Shown: piece by piece, positions 20,722 to 32,554 of the stretch
Layout: every line of letters starts with the position of its first letter
How positions within the stretch are numbered: position 1 is the first letter of the stretch
Assembly (NCBI GenBank): GCA_021521415.1
Contig: JAIQDT010007338.1
Span: 1 to 64,000 of the forward strand
DNA length: 64,000 nucleotides
From: Bidens hawaiensis
Taxonomy: Eukaryota > Streptophyta > Magnoliopsida > Asterales > Asteraceae
Reading direction: 5' to 3'
The notes under the pieces: generated by a model
The model's input: only the letters and a program-made list of their open reading frames with translations
What the model was told of the DNA's origin: nothing
Databases searched by the model: none
Program-made: the position numbers and the translations under genes

Positions 20722-22777
20722 CATGTTATAGAAGAGGTCTTTTAGATGATGATAAGGAGTGCATAGAATCAATAGAGGAAGCAAGCCATACTGCAAATGG
20801 ATATTATCTACGTAATTTGTTTGCAACTATGCTTATAACATTCTCCTTATCAAGACCAAATTACGTTTGGGATAATACATGGCATTTATTTGTAGACGAG
20901 ATTATTTATTATCAGCAAAAGAAACACAAGAATCCAGGTTAGTTTTGTTATATATGTGACCTTGTTTTTTTGTAGTTTAGTTTTAGTTAAATTAATTATT
21001 TTAATTTTCAGGATTGTCTCTTAGTGACGGGAAACTAAAGAACTTGGCATTACTTCTGATTGAAGAGTTTTTGGTATCAAACAATTCATCTCTACGTAGG
21101 TATACGCACATGCCGTTTCCAGATCAGGAATCTATATCTACTTCACTAAATCCTCTTATGATGGAAGAACTAGCTTATGATACCGATGCTTTGACAAATG
21201 ATTTTAAGCATTTGTACGTATCTCTAACTTCTGAAAAAAAGGCGTTAACAACGAAATATTTAACTCATGGAAACGTAAAAAAGGTGGTGTTTATTTCGTG
21301 TATGGTTATGGAGGTACTGGCAAAACATATTTATGGAAAACTTTATCTGCCTCAATTCGGTCTAAGGGAGAAATTGTTCCTAATGTTGCTTTAAGTGGAA
21401 TAGCATCTTTAGTATTAGAAGGCGGTAGAACTGCTCATTCAAGATTCCTCATTCCAATCAATCTGACCGAGGACTCCCAATGTCAGGTAACTATTATAAA
21501 TTTCATTAGGTAGTGATTATTTCACAGTTAAATTTATGTTTTTTAACTATATTATTTAATATAATGTTTACATATTCAACATTTTCAGGTTAAGGGAAAT
21601 ACTGATGTTTCTGACTTATTGAAGAAAACATCATTAATAATTTGGGATGAAGCTCCCATGATTCATAAACATGCGTTTGAAGCATTGGACAGAACCCTAA
21701 AAGATGTAATGCAAGGTGATTTGGCTAACACTTCTGAATCATTGTTTGGAGGTAAGGTAGTTGTTCTTGGTGGTGATTTCAGACAGAATTTACCTGCTGT
21801 ACAGAATGGAACAAGAAACGAGTATGTGAATGCCACAATTAGTTCTTCTTACATATGGTCAAAGTGTAAGGTTTTGAAACTAACTAAGAACATGAGGTTG
21901 ACTGTTGGTTCTCAAATGACAAACACTTTAGAGATTAAACAATTTGCTGATTGATTGTTGGATATTGGTGAAGGTAATCCTGGTGGTCCGAATGATGGTG
22001 AAGCAACTATATCAATTCCTGATGATCTTCTAATAAAACATTCCCTCGATCCTATGTCTGATTTAATAGACTTTGTTTATCCTCCTATGTTAGAAAGGTT
22101 TAAGGATCTTACTTACTTTCAAGAACGGGCGTTGCTTGCTCCCTTAAATGAGGTGGTTCAAGAGATTAATGATCGTATGTTATCATATTTTCCGAGTCAA
22201 GAAATGGAATACTTAAGTTCAGATAGTATCGACGAGGTTGAAAGTGTCTCAGAGGATTTCGATCCCACATTGTACTCTCCTGATTTCCTTAATGGTATAA
22301 AGATGTCTGGAATGCCAAACCATCGTTTGTTACTTAAGGTGGAAGTTCCTATTATGTTACTAAGGAATATTAATAAGAAAAAAGGTTTGTGCAATGGAAC
22401 TCGACTACAAGTTGTTAGTTTGGGTAAACGCGTCAGAAGCTAAGGTTTTTTCTAGTACTAATATCGGATTTCGTACTTTAATTAGCAGAATAAGTCTTAC
22501 ACCGTCTGATAAGAAGCTTCCATTCAAGTTAAAGAGGCGACAGTTTAATATATCCGTTTGTTTTGCCATGACTATAAATAAAAGTCAAGGACAATCTGTA
22601 GCGCGCGTTGGATTATATTTAAAAGACCCGGTTTTTACACATGGCCAGCTTTATGTTGCTTTGTCTAGAGTTAAGACTCGAGAAGGTATTAAGATTGTTT
22701 TATTAGATAAGGAATCCAAATTGATTAATGAAACAAAAAATGTTGCGTATAAGGAAATATTTGGAAACCTTCAATGA
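20722..22777 (+). pseudogene. Helitron RepHel, PIF1-like helicase part
   Basis: Begins YRRGLLDDDKECIESIEEAS. Introns fit at 20938-21011 and 21487-21588, both GT-AG. SF1 helicase motifs in order: Walker A GYGGTGKTYLW (about 21300, one base out of frame with the preceding exon); Walker B IIWDEAPMIHKHAFEALDR; GGDFRQNLPAV; LTKNMRL; TRLQVVSLG; then FAMTINKSQGQSVARVGLYL and LYVALSRVKTREGIKI. Breaks: frameshift around 21276-21290, in-frame TGA at 21952-21954 where Trp is expected, and a frameshift near 22436. The C-terminus GNLQ and stop at 22777 are intact. It would unwind DNA for transposition; no longer functional. Confidence 0.93.
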
Positions 22778-23235
22778 CTTTTAATACAATACTTTTTTGC
22801 TACGTTTGTATGTTTTTAATTACCTTTAATTAATAAAAGGATTGTATCATTTTAATTTGTCTAAATATAGGTATATGCTTGTATGTTAATTTTCCCTTAT
22901 TAGTTTAGTTTTTTTGTTTTATGTTTCTTGTATATATTTTATGTTTTAGAAATTTAAATTTCAAAACTTTTATTTATAGGCTAATATATTATAGTTTATA
23001 TCTATATCCGAATTTATTATATAGACATTTATATCTTATCAATTTACTAGATTTTAAAAAAAGGTAAATAGGTTAAATGTTCATATATATTTAAACAATA
23101 TAGGGTTAATGATGAGTTTTCTTGATTGAAATACCGCCACTCTTAATAATAATTATAAAAAACTGTTTGGAAGATCAACACATACACCATAACTACTAAA
23201 ATCAATACCTATCTGTTTTTCCATTTTCTTCAACC
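22778..23235. other. AT-rich 3' flank of the Helitron gene
   Basis: About 460 bp, strongly AT-rich, without ORF. The Helitron terminus may lie here, but I could not identify a hairpin plus CTRR. Confidence 0.5.
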
Positions 23236-23624
23236 ATGGCCACAATTGTGTGCTGGAAATTTTCATCCGATTTTAATCACTATCAGTTTGTTCTTAGCGA
23301 TATGTCAACAATCCACAAGGCTTCTATCGAGTCGGTTATGTCTTTTAGTATGTTGTTTAAGTACCAAATACAAGCCAGGGGGAATCGCAAACAAGTTCTA
23401 ACCGAGGAAGAAAAAGTACTACTGAATGTTATACATGAAAATATTTTATAACATGAACAAGAAGTACTTCCTTTGGTCAATGTTAGTGAGTGGTTTTATT
23501 ATCCTTTGCAAAATAATGCGGTTATAAAGTATGTGAATGGGAAACAAAAGACTGTTAAACCTAAATCAATATTGCAATCCAATGATCTTTATCTTTTAGA
23601 AGATTTGGATTTCTTGAAGCTTTT
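23236..23624 (+). pseudogene. Unrecognised coding segment, cut by a copia LTR
   Basis: ATG at 23236 (MATIVCWKFSSDFNHY) opens a frame with normal amino-acid composition: SDMSTIHKASIESVMSF, QVLTEEEKVLLNVIHENIL. One in-frame TAA (23449-23451) is followed in the same frame by HEQEVLPLVNVSEWFYYP, VKPKSILQSNDLYLLEDLDFLKLF. The copia LTR starts at 23625, so the C-terminus is lost. I do not recognise the family. The single stop in about 130 codons argues for a recently inactivated gene or a Helitron-carried gene. It could also be a captured host fragment. Confidence 0.5.
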
Positions 23625-24170
23625 TGTTAGTGCACGGTTTTGCGTCTTGAGTCTTTGTAATTATCGTTAACGTATTTGTTTTATGTTTAATGTAATAAAC
23701 ATTAAGTTATTATTTAGTTCTCTAAATGAAATGTCTAGTTCGCTACAGTTGTGTAGCGAACTAAGTCTTAAGGTTATTCCCTCCTGATTCGTTAGGGGAT
23801 GTTAACGAATCAGGGGGTGATTCGTTAGTTTATTTTGTTATTTATGTATGCAACGAAGTAGTGTCTGGTTCGCTAGGGAATGTTAGCGAACCAGACCTAT
23901 CTTCTATTTATAGTGAACCCCTATTCATGTTTTAATTTAAGTTTTTGAGACAATTAACGAAGTGCTGTCCAATTACTCTCTCTCTCAATCTTCATCTTAA
24001 TCTTATTCATAGAATACTACTAATATATACTGATCATACATATATACACATATAACACTTAATCAAACGTAATTATGAGCTAGATCTATATTTAGGTATT
24101 AATCTGTTTATATACAGATCTGAGATCTGTTATTGTTATTGTTACTGGATTGATACACTGTGTTCCAACA
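23625..24170 (+). repeat. 5' LTR of copia copy 1
   Basis: 546 bp, TGTTAGTGCACGG to GTGTTCCAACA. It matches the inverted LTRs at 30725-31259 and 44646-45180. It contains three perfect hairpins. Confidence 0.95.
23736..23896. promoter_or_regulatory. Three perfect hairpins in the copia LTR
   Basis: Hairpin 1 (23736-23763): stem TAGTTCGCTACA, loop 4. Hairpin 2 (23783-23814): stem CCTGATTCGTTA, loop 8. Hairpin 3 (23863-23896): stem GTCTGGTTCGCTA, loop 8. All stems contain TTCG[CT]TA. Partly decayed counterparts exist in both LTRs of copy 2. Their role is unknown; Sireviruses are known for palindromic LTR motifs. Confidence 0.85.
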
Positions 24171-24172
24171 AG

Positions 24173-24184
24173 TGGTATCAAAGC
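24173..24184 (+). other. Primer binding site of copia copy 1
   Basis: TGGTATCAAAGC, one base from the canonical initiator tRNA-Met site, two bases after the LTR. Copy 2 has the same variant. Confidence 0.9.
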
Positions 24185-25220
24185 TTTCAGGGCTCAATTA
24201 CACTTGATTTGGTGGTTATTAAGAGTATTGGTTTGTTAGTGTTCTGTTTTGGTTGAATTTGGATAAATTTAAAGGTTAATTGAGTGTATTATGGACGAAT
24301 TGGACTGGATTTGAGTTGATATGAGTATTGGTAAGGTATTGTGAGTTGGAATTGAGATTTGGATTGGTTTTGAGGTGATTCGGTATTGGTTTGGTTTGAG
24401 GCTGAAACAGGGTCCGTGTTTTGGCATAATTGAACCGATAGTCGGAGATAATTGGTTACGAGTTTGGTTGGATTAAATTCGCAATAGAGTTACGAGTGTT
24501 TTGGTAGGTAATTTGTGAGTTTTAATTGCGATTTGAGGGAGTATTACGGATTTGAAACTTCAGGATTTCTGGTGTTTGTGTTCTTCATTTCCAGAAAATC
24601 TGGAAATATTCTTTGAAGATTTGAAGATGAATATGATTCGCTATCATCTTTCTGATGATTCGTTATATTATTCACTTTGATTCGTCATCTAAGTTAGTTG
24701 ATTCATTATAAACTTCAAGTGATTCGCTAGCCAGTTCGCGTCAATAGTCGATTCGTGTTATCTAATTTGTTATTTGGGATTAACTGATTCGTGTGACACG
24801 CGTCCACTTTGGGATTTGTGTCATAACCACCTTTGCCACGTGGCATAAGGTGTCAGAGTTTGTTACAAACCGTTGTAACAACCTGATTCGTTATAGTTGA
24901 TTCGCTAATCAACTGTAGCTGGTTCGTTATCTATTTCGCTAAGTCTTTCTTAGTGATTCGCTACTGAATACTTTCTAATTCGTTAAGGTTCTCTTATCAA
25001 TTTGCTAACTAATTCGTTAGTCAATTCGTTAGTTTGACTTTCTGATTCGCTAATTTGATTTGTTAAACTCAATCCTGTTTCGCTATAAAATCAATCTTAG
25101 CTTCGTTAAGGTTTGATTCGTCAATCTACTGTTCACAGTTCGCTACAACTGTTTACAGTTCGTTAATCTTATTCGCTTGTTGCTTCGTTACACCCTTGAA
25201 TTTTTGAAAACTTGTCAAAA
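24185..25220 (+). other. Leader of copia copy 1, rich in ATTCGYTA words
   Basis: About 1 kb without ORF. From about 24640 it is dense with gattcgct, gattcgtta, aattcgttag and similar words, also present in the LTR and in the 3' non-coding DNA of copy 2. Confidence 0.8.
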
Positions 25221-28200
25221 ATGGCTGGAATGTATGCATTGGCTTCTCAAACATGTTGATGCAACAAATGTTGCAACTTGATACCGAGATAGGTTCACAT
25301 TCGAAATGTCCAAGATTGATGAAGTTTAGTGATTTGCCAAGTGGGAACCTCGGTTTCGTGCTCATTTGGGGTCTGTTCACCCTGATTGCTCATATTGTCT
25401 CGATGAAGTTTATATGGCACCAATGATTGGTGATGATACTACTGGGTATACTCCTAAAGCTGTTTCTCAATACTCACAAGAAGAGAAGAAAGCTTTAGAA
25501 ATCGAGATAAAAGCCTATTCCACTCTTACTATGGCATTACCAAAAAATATCTTTCATCAAGTGGGTAGTATCAAGAGATGTGCTTCTTTATTTCAACATC
25601 TGCGTATGAGAAGTATGGGGGAACACAGCTGAGAGTAAGAAAGTGATGCTCAAGTTTCAGTTTCGAAGCTTTAATCTATTGAAGGGAGAAACAGTTGAAG
25701 AGATGATTACACGTTTTAATCATTTAATTGCTGAAATGGACAAGATGAAATTGGAAATTTCTGAGAATGATAAAATTGACACTATTAAGAGTGTGCTTCC
25801 AAGTTCTTACTCGAAATTTCTATTGGTTTTGAAAGAGAATGACTATTTCTTGAATGAAGACTTGACTGCACTTGAATTTTTACAAAAGATTGAAGCCAGA
25901 GAATATGATCTTAAGTGTCAAAAATCCTCCAAGGAAAGTCAAGATCCTGCTTTCTATGGTGGGAGTGTACCTCTTAGTTCAACGATCTCTCCAATAAATG
26001 CTTTTCTTACTCAAGCTGCAAGTGAAAAAGAATCAACTATGTTTAATGATCCAAAAGTATGTTTCTACTCTGCTGGTAATTCTGGTGGTACTGGAAGTTC
26101 AACTACTACTAATCCATTTGCTTCACCACCTAGTGTTAATATGAAGGAAGCTGAGCAAAATTTTGCTTTTCTGACTGCTTTCATGTCTTGATATGAAAAC
26201 TTAGTGAGTAGTAAGATTGCCACAAGTGATTTAACTGATGAGGACTATGATCAGGATAGATCCAGATGATTTGGAAATCATGGATTTAAAGTGGAACATG
26301 GCTATGATCATCCGTAAAGTTAAAAGATTCATGCAGAGAACTGGAAAAGATCTCCCGGCTTTAAACAAGAAATTGGGTTTTGACAAGTTGAAAGTAAAAT
26401 GCTATAATTGTCAAGAATTTGGGCATTTTGCAAAGGAATGTGACAAACCAAAGAAAGAATACACTGGTTCTCATGGTCAACATCAAAATTCTTCTACACC
26501 ACGAGGTAGTGATGCTGAAAAGAAACCATCTTCTTCTACAACACAAGCAATGTTAGCAGATGGAAATGATTGGTCACAACGGTTACTATGTAATGATACT
26601 CAAGTAAATTTGGCTATGTTTGGATTACATAAAGATTATCAAGATGCAAGTGGAAGTGAGATGTCTTCTAATAATGATTCTGGATCTGATTCTGACGACT
26701 CTTGCGACAAGCTTCCAACAGTATTTGCTTGCATGGCCAAGATCAATGAGGTTAGTCATTCTATCTCTGCTACTTCATCTGTTAAAGTATCATGTGTTGA
26801 TTGTGAATCTAACAAACCTAAGTTAGAAGATTTGAAAAATCAAAATGATAATCTTGTAAGAGAAATTGCTTCTCTGAAGGATACTTATCGACAATCTCTT
26901 GAATCTCAAATGAGATCTCGAGAAAAGATTGAAACATTGTCGACAAGTAACCACGATCTCAAAGCTGAGTTATCTGTAAAAGTGACAATTAATGACCAAA
27001 AACTTCAAGAAATTCTGAAACATCATTCAACGATAACTGAACTTGAGAATGAGGTTCTTGAGTTGAAGAACAAACTGGGAAAATTTAGAAATTCTACATT
27101 TTTGTTGAATGAAATTATTGAAGTATCTGGTAAACAAAAGGATTCAAAGAAAGGAATCGGTTTTGTTGAAATTCCGCCACCTTTTCACAATGATTACAAA
27201 ATTAATCCTTTTGCTAGAAAATAAGAGGATTTGATTGAAAAAGAATCTGTGAATTCTGAAAAATCTAAACCAGTTAAAAGTGAAAAGAAACTGTTAAGCC
27301 CCAAGTTGCTCCTCAAAAACCTAATGTTCAAAGTAAAAAAGTCTTTGTTGAGAAAGTCGACAAAGTAATTATTGAGGACGTGTTTGAATCTGAGATAATA
27401 CACAAGAATAAGAACATCCCTAGTTCTAATCATATTCTTTGCGAACCTCAAGAATCTGATGAGGACTTAATCCGATTTATTAATCCTCCTAGTTCTAAGC
27501 CTTCATCTGTTAGATTTTTTAAGTTAAAAGGGATGGACACGATGTTCGCAGAAAAAGATATTCCAATAAGTATCATTAAACCTGAACTTATTGAGAGTGT
27601 CTTTATCAATGAAACTTCACAGATTCAAGATCTTGAACGTCGATATGCTCAAGTGAAAACATCAGTTCCACCTGACCCATTGACTAAAGCAAAGCAAGTT
27701 TTAAAACAAGCTAATAAAATTCAATTTGTAAAGTCAACTGGGACAGATACGTTGAAGAGTTTCTCGAACTGTTCTAATTTAGATTTCTACTTGAAAAAGA
27801 AGTCTGAATTATCTGATGAGTTTGCTAAGAGCATGACCAAAAATGTTAGTCATCATCAACCTTCTGCGTCATTCGTTCCAACTACCTCTCAACATCATCG
27901 TGTAGACATGCGAAGCTGTTTTCTTTGCGGTCAACATGGTCATGTAGTAAGGAATTGTAGTCAGAAGAACCATCAGAATCTTCATCCTTTTTTCAAGGAC
28001 AATTCTAAGCCGGTTCCTTTGGTAAAAGAGATTCTAAAACGACCTGTGTCGTATGCTGATGACACTCATATTATGTTATCTAATGTAAATCCTCGAAAGT
28101 TTATTCATGTTAATGAGACACATGGTCAGGTAAAACCAAAGTTTGTCCCGTATGAGCCAATTTGTAGGAACACGAATTCAAACATTGTTCAAGCAGCTTA

Positions 28201-28332
28201 CTTAAGACGAAAGTGAAGCCTGTAACTTATTCACAAGTGGCTGAACAACAGATGAATTCTGTTAAAGTTAATGATCAAAGAGAAAACCAAAAGGTGCCCA
28301 AGACTAAGGCCTGGGCTGCCTTTTTGAACTAA
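25221..28332 (+). pseudogene. gag: Gag of Sirevirus-like copia, copy 1
   Basis: Starts ATG 25221 (MAGMYALASQ). A one-base loss near 25248 shifts the frame. The body resumes with VHPDCSYCLDEVYMAPMIGDD, then a one-base gain near 25620. Next is the gag core (KFQFRSFNLLKGETVEEMI, TRFNHLIAEMDKMKLEI) and an in-frame TGA at 26189-26191. After another shift come a zinc knuckle CYNCQEFGHFAKEC (26400-26441), an acidic Ser/Asp stretch and a predicted coiled coil (about 26820-27080). A second knuckle, CFLCGQHGHVVRNC (27917-27958), precedes the family-conserved end AWAAFLN and TAA at 28330-28332. The gag is unusually long, above 1000 residues, as in Sireviruses. Confidence 0.88.
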
Positions 28333-28352
28333 TCATCTTTATTTCGTGTGTA

Positions 28353-29665
28353 GGGTACATCCAAGACTGTGTCTGGTGAAAACTGGATAATGGATAGTGG
28401 ATGTTCTCGTCATATCACTGGGAATCTCGACCTATTAACCAACGTGAGAAATATTCAAGGCTGTTATGTGGCTTTTGCTGGGAATTCTGGGGGCATGATC
28501 ACACAATAGGGTGAAGTGTCAAATAGTCACATTACTTTTGAGAAAGTAAATTATTGTGATAAGGTGGATCATAACTTATTAAGTGTATCGCAGATTTGTG
28601 ATAAAAGGTACACAACGATATTTACTGACAAAGAATGTCTTATCTTGAAACCGGTTATGTTATTCCCGAGGACATGGTTGTCATGTGATCACCACGATCG
28701 AATAATATTTATGTCTTAAACATGAGCTCTAAGGTATCCACATCGATCGAAACATGTTTTGTCTTGAAAGCAACCGAGAAAGACTCGATTCTATGGCATC
28801 GTAGAATGGGTCACATACATGTTAGAAAGATGAATTATTTGATGACTAATGATTTAGTAGAAGGTGTCTCGTTGAAGAAATTTAAATTATCCGATCACTA
28901 CGTTGCATGCAAAAAGGGCAAGCAGAAGAAGAAGACACATCCTTCTAAATTATTGAATTCCATTAATACTCCTCTTGAACGACTTCATATGGATTTGTTT
29001 GGTCCTGTGAATCGTGCGAGTATTTCTGGAGATTGGTAATGTCTTGTGGTGACTGATGATTATTCAAGATACGCATGGGTGTTATTTATGAGTTCGAAAG
29101 ATCAAACACCGGTTTTGGTACAAAACCTTATCACCAAGATTGAATCACTTTACAAACAAAAGGTGAGAAGAATCCGAAGTGATAATGGTACTGAATTCAA
29201 AAACACTGTATTGGATTTCTTTTGTGTTCAAAAAGGAATTCTTCAAGAATACAGTGCACCTTATGTACCTCAACAAAATGATGTTGCTGAACGAAAGAAT
29301 CGAACCTTGATTGAAGCTGCACGTACAATGCTCGCTGATTCTAAGCTTCCTGTTGAATTCTGGAATGAGGCGGTGAATACAGCTTGCTATACTCTTAATC
29401 GGGTTCTAACCGTTAAAACACTCAAAAAGACAAGTTATGAGTTATTGAATAATCGAAAACCTAACTTAAAGTACCTGGAACCTTTTGGGTGTCCGTGTAC
29501 AATGTTGAAGAAGGATGCGGGTAAATTTGAGGAAAAAGCTATCGAAGGGTATTTCTTAGGATATGCATCTCCAAAGAGAATGGTATTTAACTTTACATCT
29601 GGTTGCGTTGAAGAGTGGTACCATGTGGACTGTCAAAAGTACACTACTCCTCCACAATGGAAAGG
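28353..29665 (+). pseudogene. pol: Protease and integrase of copia copy 1, truncated
   Basis: Protease motif WIMDSGCSRHITG, then the GAG-pre-integrase region. Integrase HHCC zinc finger: HRRMGHIHVRKMN followed by CKKGKQ. Catalytic core: HMDLFGPVN, IRSDNGTEFKNT, APYVPQQNDVAERKN (D, D, E). In-frame stops at about 28507 (TAG), 28686 (TGA) and 29037 (TAA where Tyr is expected), plus a frameshift near 28650. The sequence ends at TTPPQWKGP, where unrelated GC-rich DNA begins; copy 2 continues with DWMFDYDSLF. The element could not have moved on its own. Confidence 0.9.
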
Positions 29666-30719
29666 TCCCTTGTGGCCGGGACAAGCCCATCAAGTGGTCA
29701 GGGGCGCGGACGAGCCCCGTGGACGGGACCGCGGGGCTTGGAAGAGAGTTGAGCAAGGTTTGAGCAAAGGTTGAATTAATAACTTGGGGGTGGATCAATC
29801 AAGCCCCACTACACCCTATGGGGCTTGAACGAGGGGCTTGACCACGGGCCATGTCAGCGCCTACGTGTCGTAAATGTATTGGATCACTTGGGGCTTGATC
29901 AAGCCCCACTACCCTTAGCGTTAGGAAATATATTTGAACTTAAAAGTAAAAAAACAAACACTGGCACTAAAATCATAGTCTTAACGAAGCTATCGGTAAG
30001 GTGTTGACAGGGTGAGATAATAATTATTAAGTAGCCTTTACTATGTTATAAAAAGATAGAATCTACTTCTAGTAAGATACCCCTTTCGAAAACTTACAAT
30101 TTTTTACATTTGCGGTAAAGAAAAAATAGAAAAAATTGATCCCAGCCCGAAAGTATTGGTTTACAGTTCTCACAGTCTTTCTGCCATTTTAATCTCTCAA
30201 AACCACCCAAGAGTGGTACAGTAATAAACATCTGGTTTCCGGTATGAGAGGTCATGTTTGAATCTTGTTTTCAATTTTCTTGTGAGAATAAATATATAAT
30301 TATATATTTATATGTGGCTATTATAATCTTATATTATAATAGATCAAAATATTAATTATACCTTATTATATATTAGCTTTGTAATTGTTAATCAACCATA
30401 TTACCCTTACTAGCTGATAAAGGGTTTACCCTTAGAAGTATAAATAAAGATAATAAATTAACATCATAACATAATCTAACAAACATAAGAAATTCTTGTG
30501 TCTTCTCTTTCTTTCCTAAAACCGGGTTCCTCTAAGAAAATCATAATCACCATCCTATACAACCAATTGGGAACTCGACCAAGTTGACAATCACAACGCC
30601 TACATCCTTATCTGATGCGGTTACCAATCTCTATATTGTAACAAATACACATATAATTATAGGTTTATCATATTAATATATTTTTCCATTACTAACATGA
30701 AGAACTGATGGTGAAGGTC
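29666..30719. other. Sequence between the two copia copies: GC-rich palindromic module then AT-rich DNA
   Basis: 29666-29930 is GC-rich and repeats GGGGCTTGA and its complement TCAAGCCCCACTA several times, ending caagccccactaccctta. It looks like a MITE or other DNA-transposon remnant, but I could not match two termini. 29931-30719 is AT-rich with no credible gene. Confidence 0.5.
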
Positions 30720-30724
30720 ACCTG
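30720..30724. repeat. Target site duplication acctg, left copy
   Basis: Identical to 45181-45185. Confidence 0.93.
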
Positions 30725-31259
30725 TGTTGGAACCTGGTGTATATCAATCCAGTAACAATAACATATCTCAGATCTGAGTATAATAGATTAACACCTTAAT
30801 ATAGATCTAGCTCATAATTACGTATGATTAAGTGTTATATGTGTATTATATATTATCAGTATATATATTAGTAGTTGTATAATATTAAGGATGAAGATCG
30901 AGAGAGAGTTTGGACATAGTTTCGTTAAATATCTCCCAAAACTTAAATTAAACGTGAACAGAGGTTCACTATAAATAGAAGATAGGTCTGGTTCGCTAGC
31001 ATTCCCTAGAGAATCAGACACTACTTCGTTACATACATAAATAACTCAAACAACTTAACGAATCACCCCCTGATTCGTTAACATCCCTTAACGAATCAGG
31101 AGGGAATAACCTTAAGTCTTAGTTCGCTACACAACTATAGCGAACTAGACAATACATTTAGAGAACTAGAGAATAACTTAATTGTTTATTACATTAAACA
31201 TAAAGCTAATACGTTAACGATAATTACAAAGACTCAAGACGCAAAACCGTGCACTAACA
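30725..31259 (-). repeat. 3' LTR of copia copy 2
   Basis: Plus strand tgttggaacc to gtgcactaaca. Reverse complement of the LTR type at 23625-24170. Confidence 0.95.
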
Positions 31260-31270
31260 GACACCCCCTC
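31260..31270 (-). other. Polypurine tract of copia copy 2
   Basis: Minus strand GAGGGGGTGTC directly before the 3' LTR. Confidence 0.85.
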
Positions 31271-31293
31271 GTCTTGAGCTCTTTGTCTTTAAG

Positions 31294-32512
31294 TTACTTG
31301 AAGCGCTTGGAATGCCAGTCTCTGCAACTATGAATTCCATTTTCATGATAAACACGCACAACACGTTGGAATTGCGTAGCCAGGTCGTAGTTTTCATTAG
31401 GCTCGATCAAAATCCGTTTCCTGTGTAGCACGCCATTGTCTGTTTCAAATAAATTAACCAACCACATCGGGTCAATTATCTTGATAAGCTCGGTCTTCAG
31501 TCCTTTACCAAGTACAATGACGGCCTCGCCAGTACGATTGTCATAGTACCAGCGGTTGAACGAGAGATGCATGTGTTGGTGCATCGTCTTCATTGGCACT
31601 CGTTTCATCGTCTTCGACGGCTTTACTTTGAGGACAAGTTTCTTCCAGCCAGTCCTTGGATCAATCTCGTCAATATGTTCACGTCCCGGGACCTGGGGCT
31701 TGAAGAACTTGAACCCATGATTGACTTCGAACAGCAAGTGTTGATGAAACCACTCAGTTGTCCGGTTGCCATCACGATTGATAAATGGACGCCTCGCGAG
31801 GGTACGAACATCCTAACGCGGTAGTGTAAGAACGTCCATTATCTTCTCGTAGTACTGAACTCCCTTTTCCCATTTAACTATACATACCTTAAGCTCGGAA
31901 TCATATAGCCATGAGACGATATCACCATGAACCTTGGATACAGTCTTGAAGGAAGTCACTTGGTTTTCTTTGACCCATGCAGCTGCTAGTCTTTCCGTTC
32001 TTGATCAACATATTGATACGCCTTGATAATCTTACCCGCAACTTTAAATCTGAACCACTTAGCAATATCGGCATCAGTTGGGTTCTCAAGTGAGTCAAAG
32101 CGAGTATCCACAACCTTCTTTCCCTTAGTTATCTTCTCCAGATCATCCTCTGCTGCTTTAAAAGTCTGCTCATTAAATACCGGAGCACCTTGATCAACGT
32201 TTGTGTGTTGATACAAGTCAGGATACTCCTCAGCAGTGACGTCTTCCATCTCAACATCCTCATCTTCATAAATAAACTCGTATTCATTTGAATAGACGGA
32301 TCATCTGTTAAACCTTCCTCATTCACCACCTCAACGTCTGGCTCTGTCTCTAACACGGTTAATTGTTCATCATTTAACCCTAACAGTATGGAAATCTGCT
32401 CTCGTGTTAGGGACCTATCAACGAACTCACCACCTTCAATCTCTTCCCTGTTCACCACACTTCTAACCACCCCCTTTCCATCCATAAATATTACCGTGTC
32501 AGCTTCCATCAT
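31294..32512 (-). pseudogene. Accessory coding region of copia copy 2, second part
   Basis: Read on the minus strand from about 32512. EADTVIFMDGKGVVRSV and EQISILLGLNDEQ are followed by a frameshift near 32270. Then AEEYPDLYQHTNVDQG, FDSLENPTDADIAKWF and, after another shift near 31990, AAWVKENQVTSFKTVSKVHG and KWEKGVQYYEKIMDVLTLP. One stop (at about 31820) precedes DVRTLARRPFINRDGN, then HHLLFEVNHGFKFF-like sequence, KKLVLKVKPSKTMKRVPM and DPMWLVNLFETDNGVL. It ends with RDWHSKRFK and a stop at 31294, only 24 bases from the polypurine tract. I infer it continues the protein begun at 34330, or is a second ORF. Function unknown; no zinc finger or enzyme motif seen. Confidence 0.65.
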
Positions 32513-32554
32513 CTCAATTGGTTTAGCAGCCGAATAATTACGATAAACAACAAT

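Larger units (their letters stand above)
14571..22777 (+). mobile_element. Decayed autonomous Helitron (replicase-helicase coding part)
   Basis: Rep and helicase coding sequence in three collinear pieces, interrupted by two solo LTRs. When these are removed with one target duplication each, the frame rejoins exactly (RHARKLSYAEF at the first join, RDACYRRGLL at the second). The Helitron 5' end (TC) is left of the window. I could not find a convincing CTRR 3' end with hairpin between 22778 and 23624. Confidence 0.9.
23625..29665 (+). mobile_element. Sirevirus-like Ty1/copia element, copy 1, truncated in integrase
   Basis: 5' LTR 23625-24170, primer site, about 1 kb leader, long gag and the start of pol, ending abruptly at about 29665 just after the integrase core. 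RT, RNase H, accessory region and 3' LTR are absent. It is about as similar to copy 2 (30725-45180) as expected of one family and lies in the opposite orientation. The base before the LTR run is ctttt; no partner duplication remains. Confidence 0.92.

Noticed and set aside
29556..30007. Several overlapping ORFs around 29.6-30.0 kb
   Set aside because: They run from integrase sequence into unrelated GC-rich DNA or lie wholly in the palindromic module; none has a domain.
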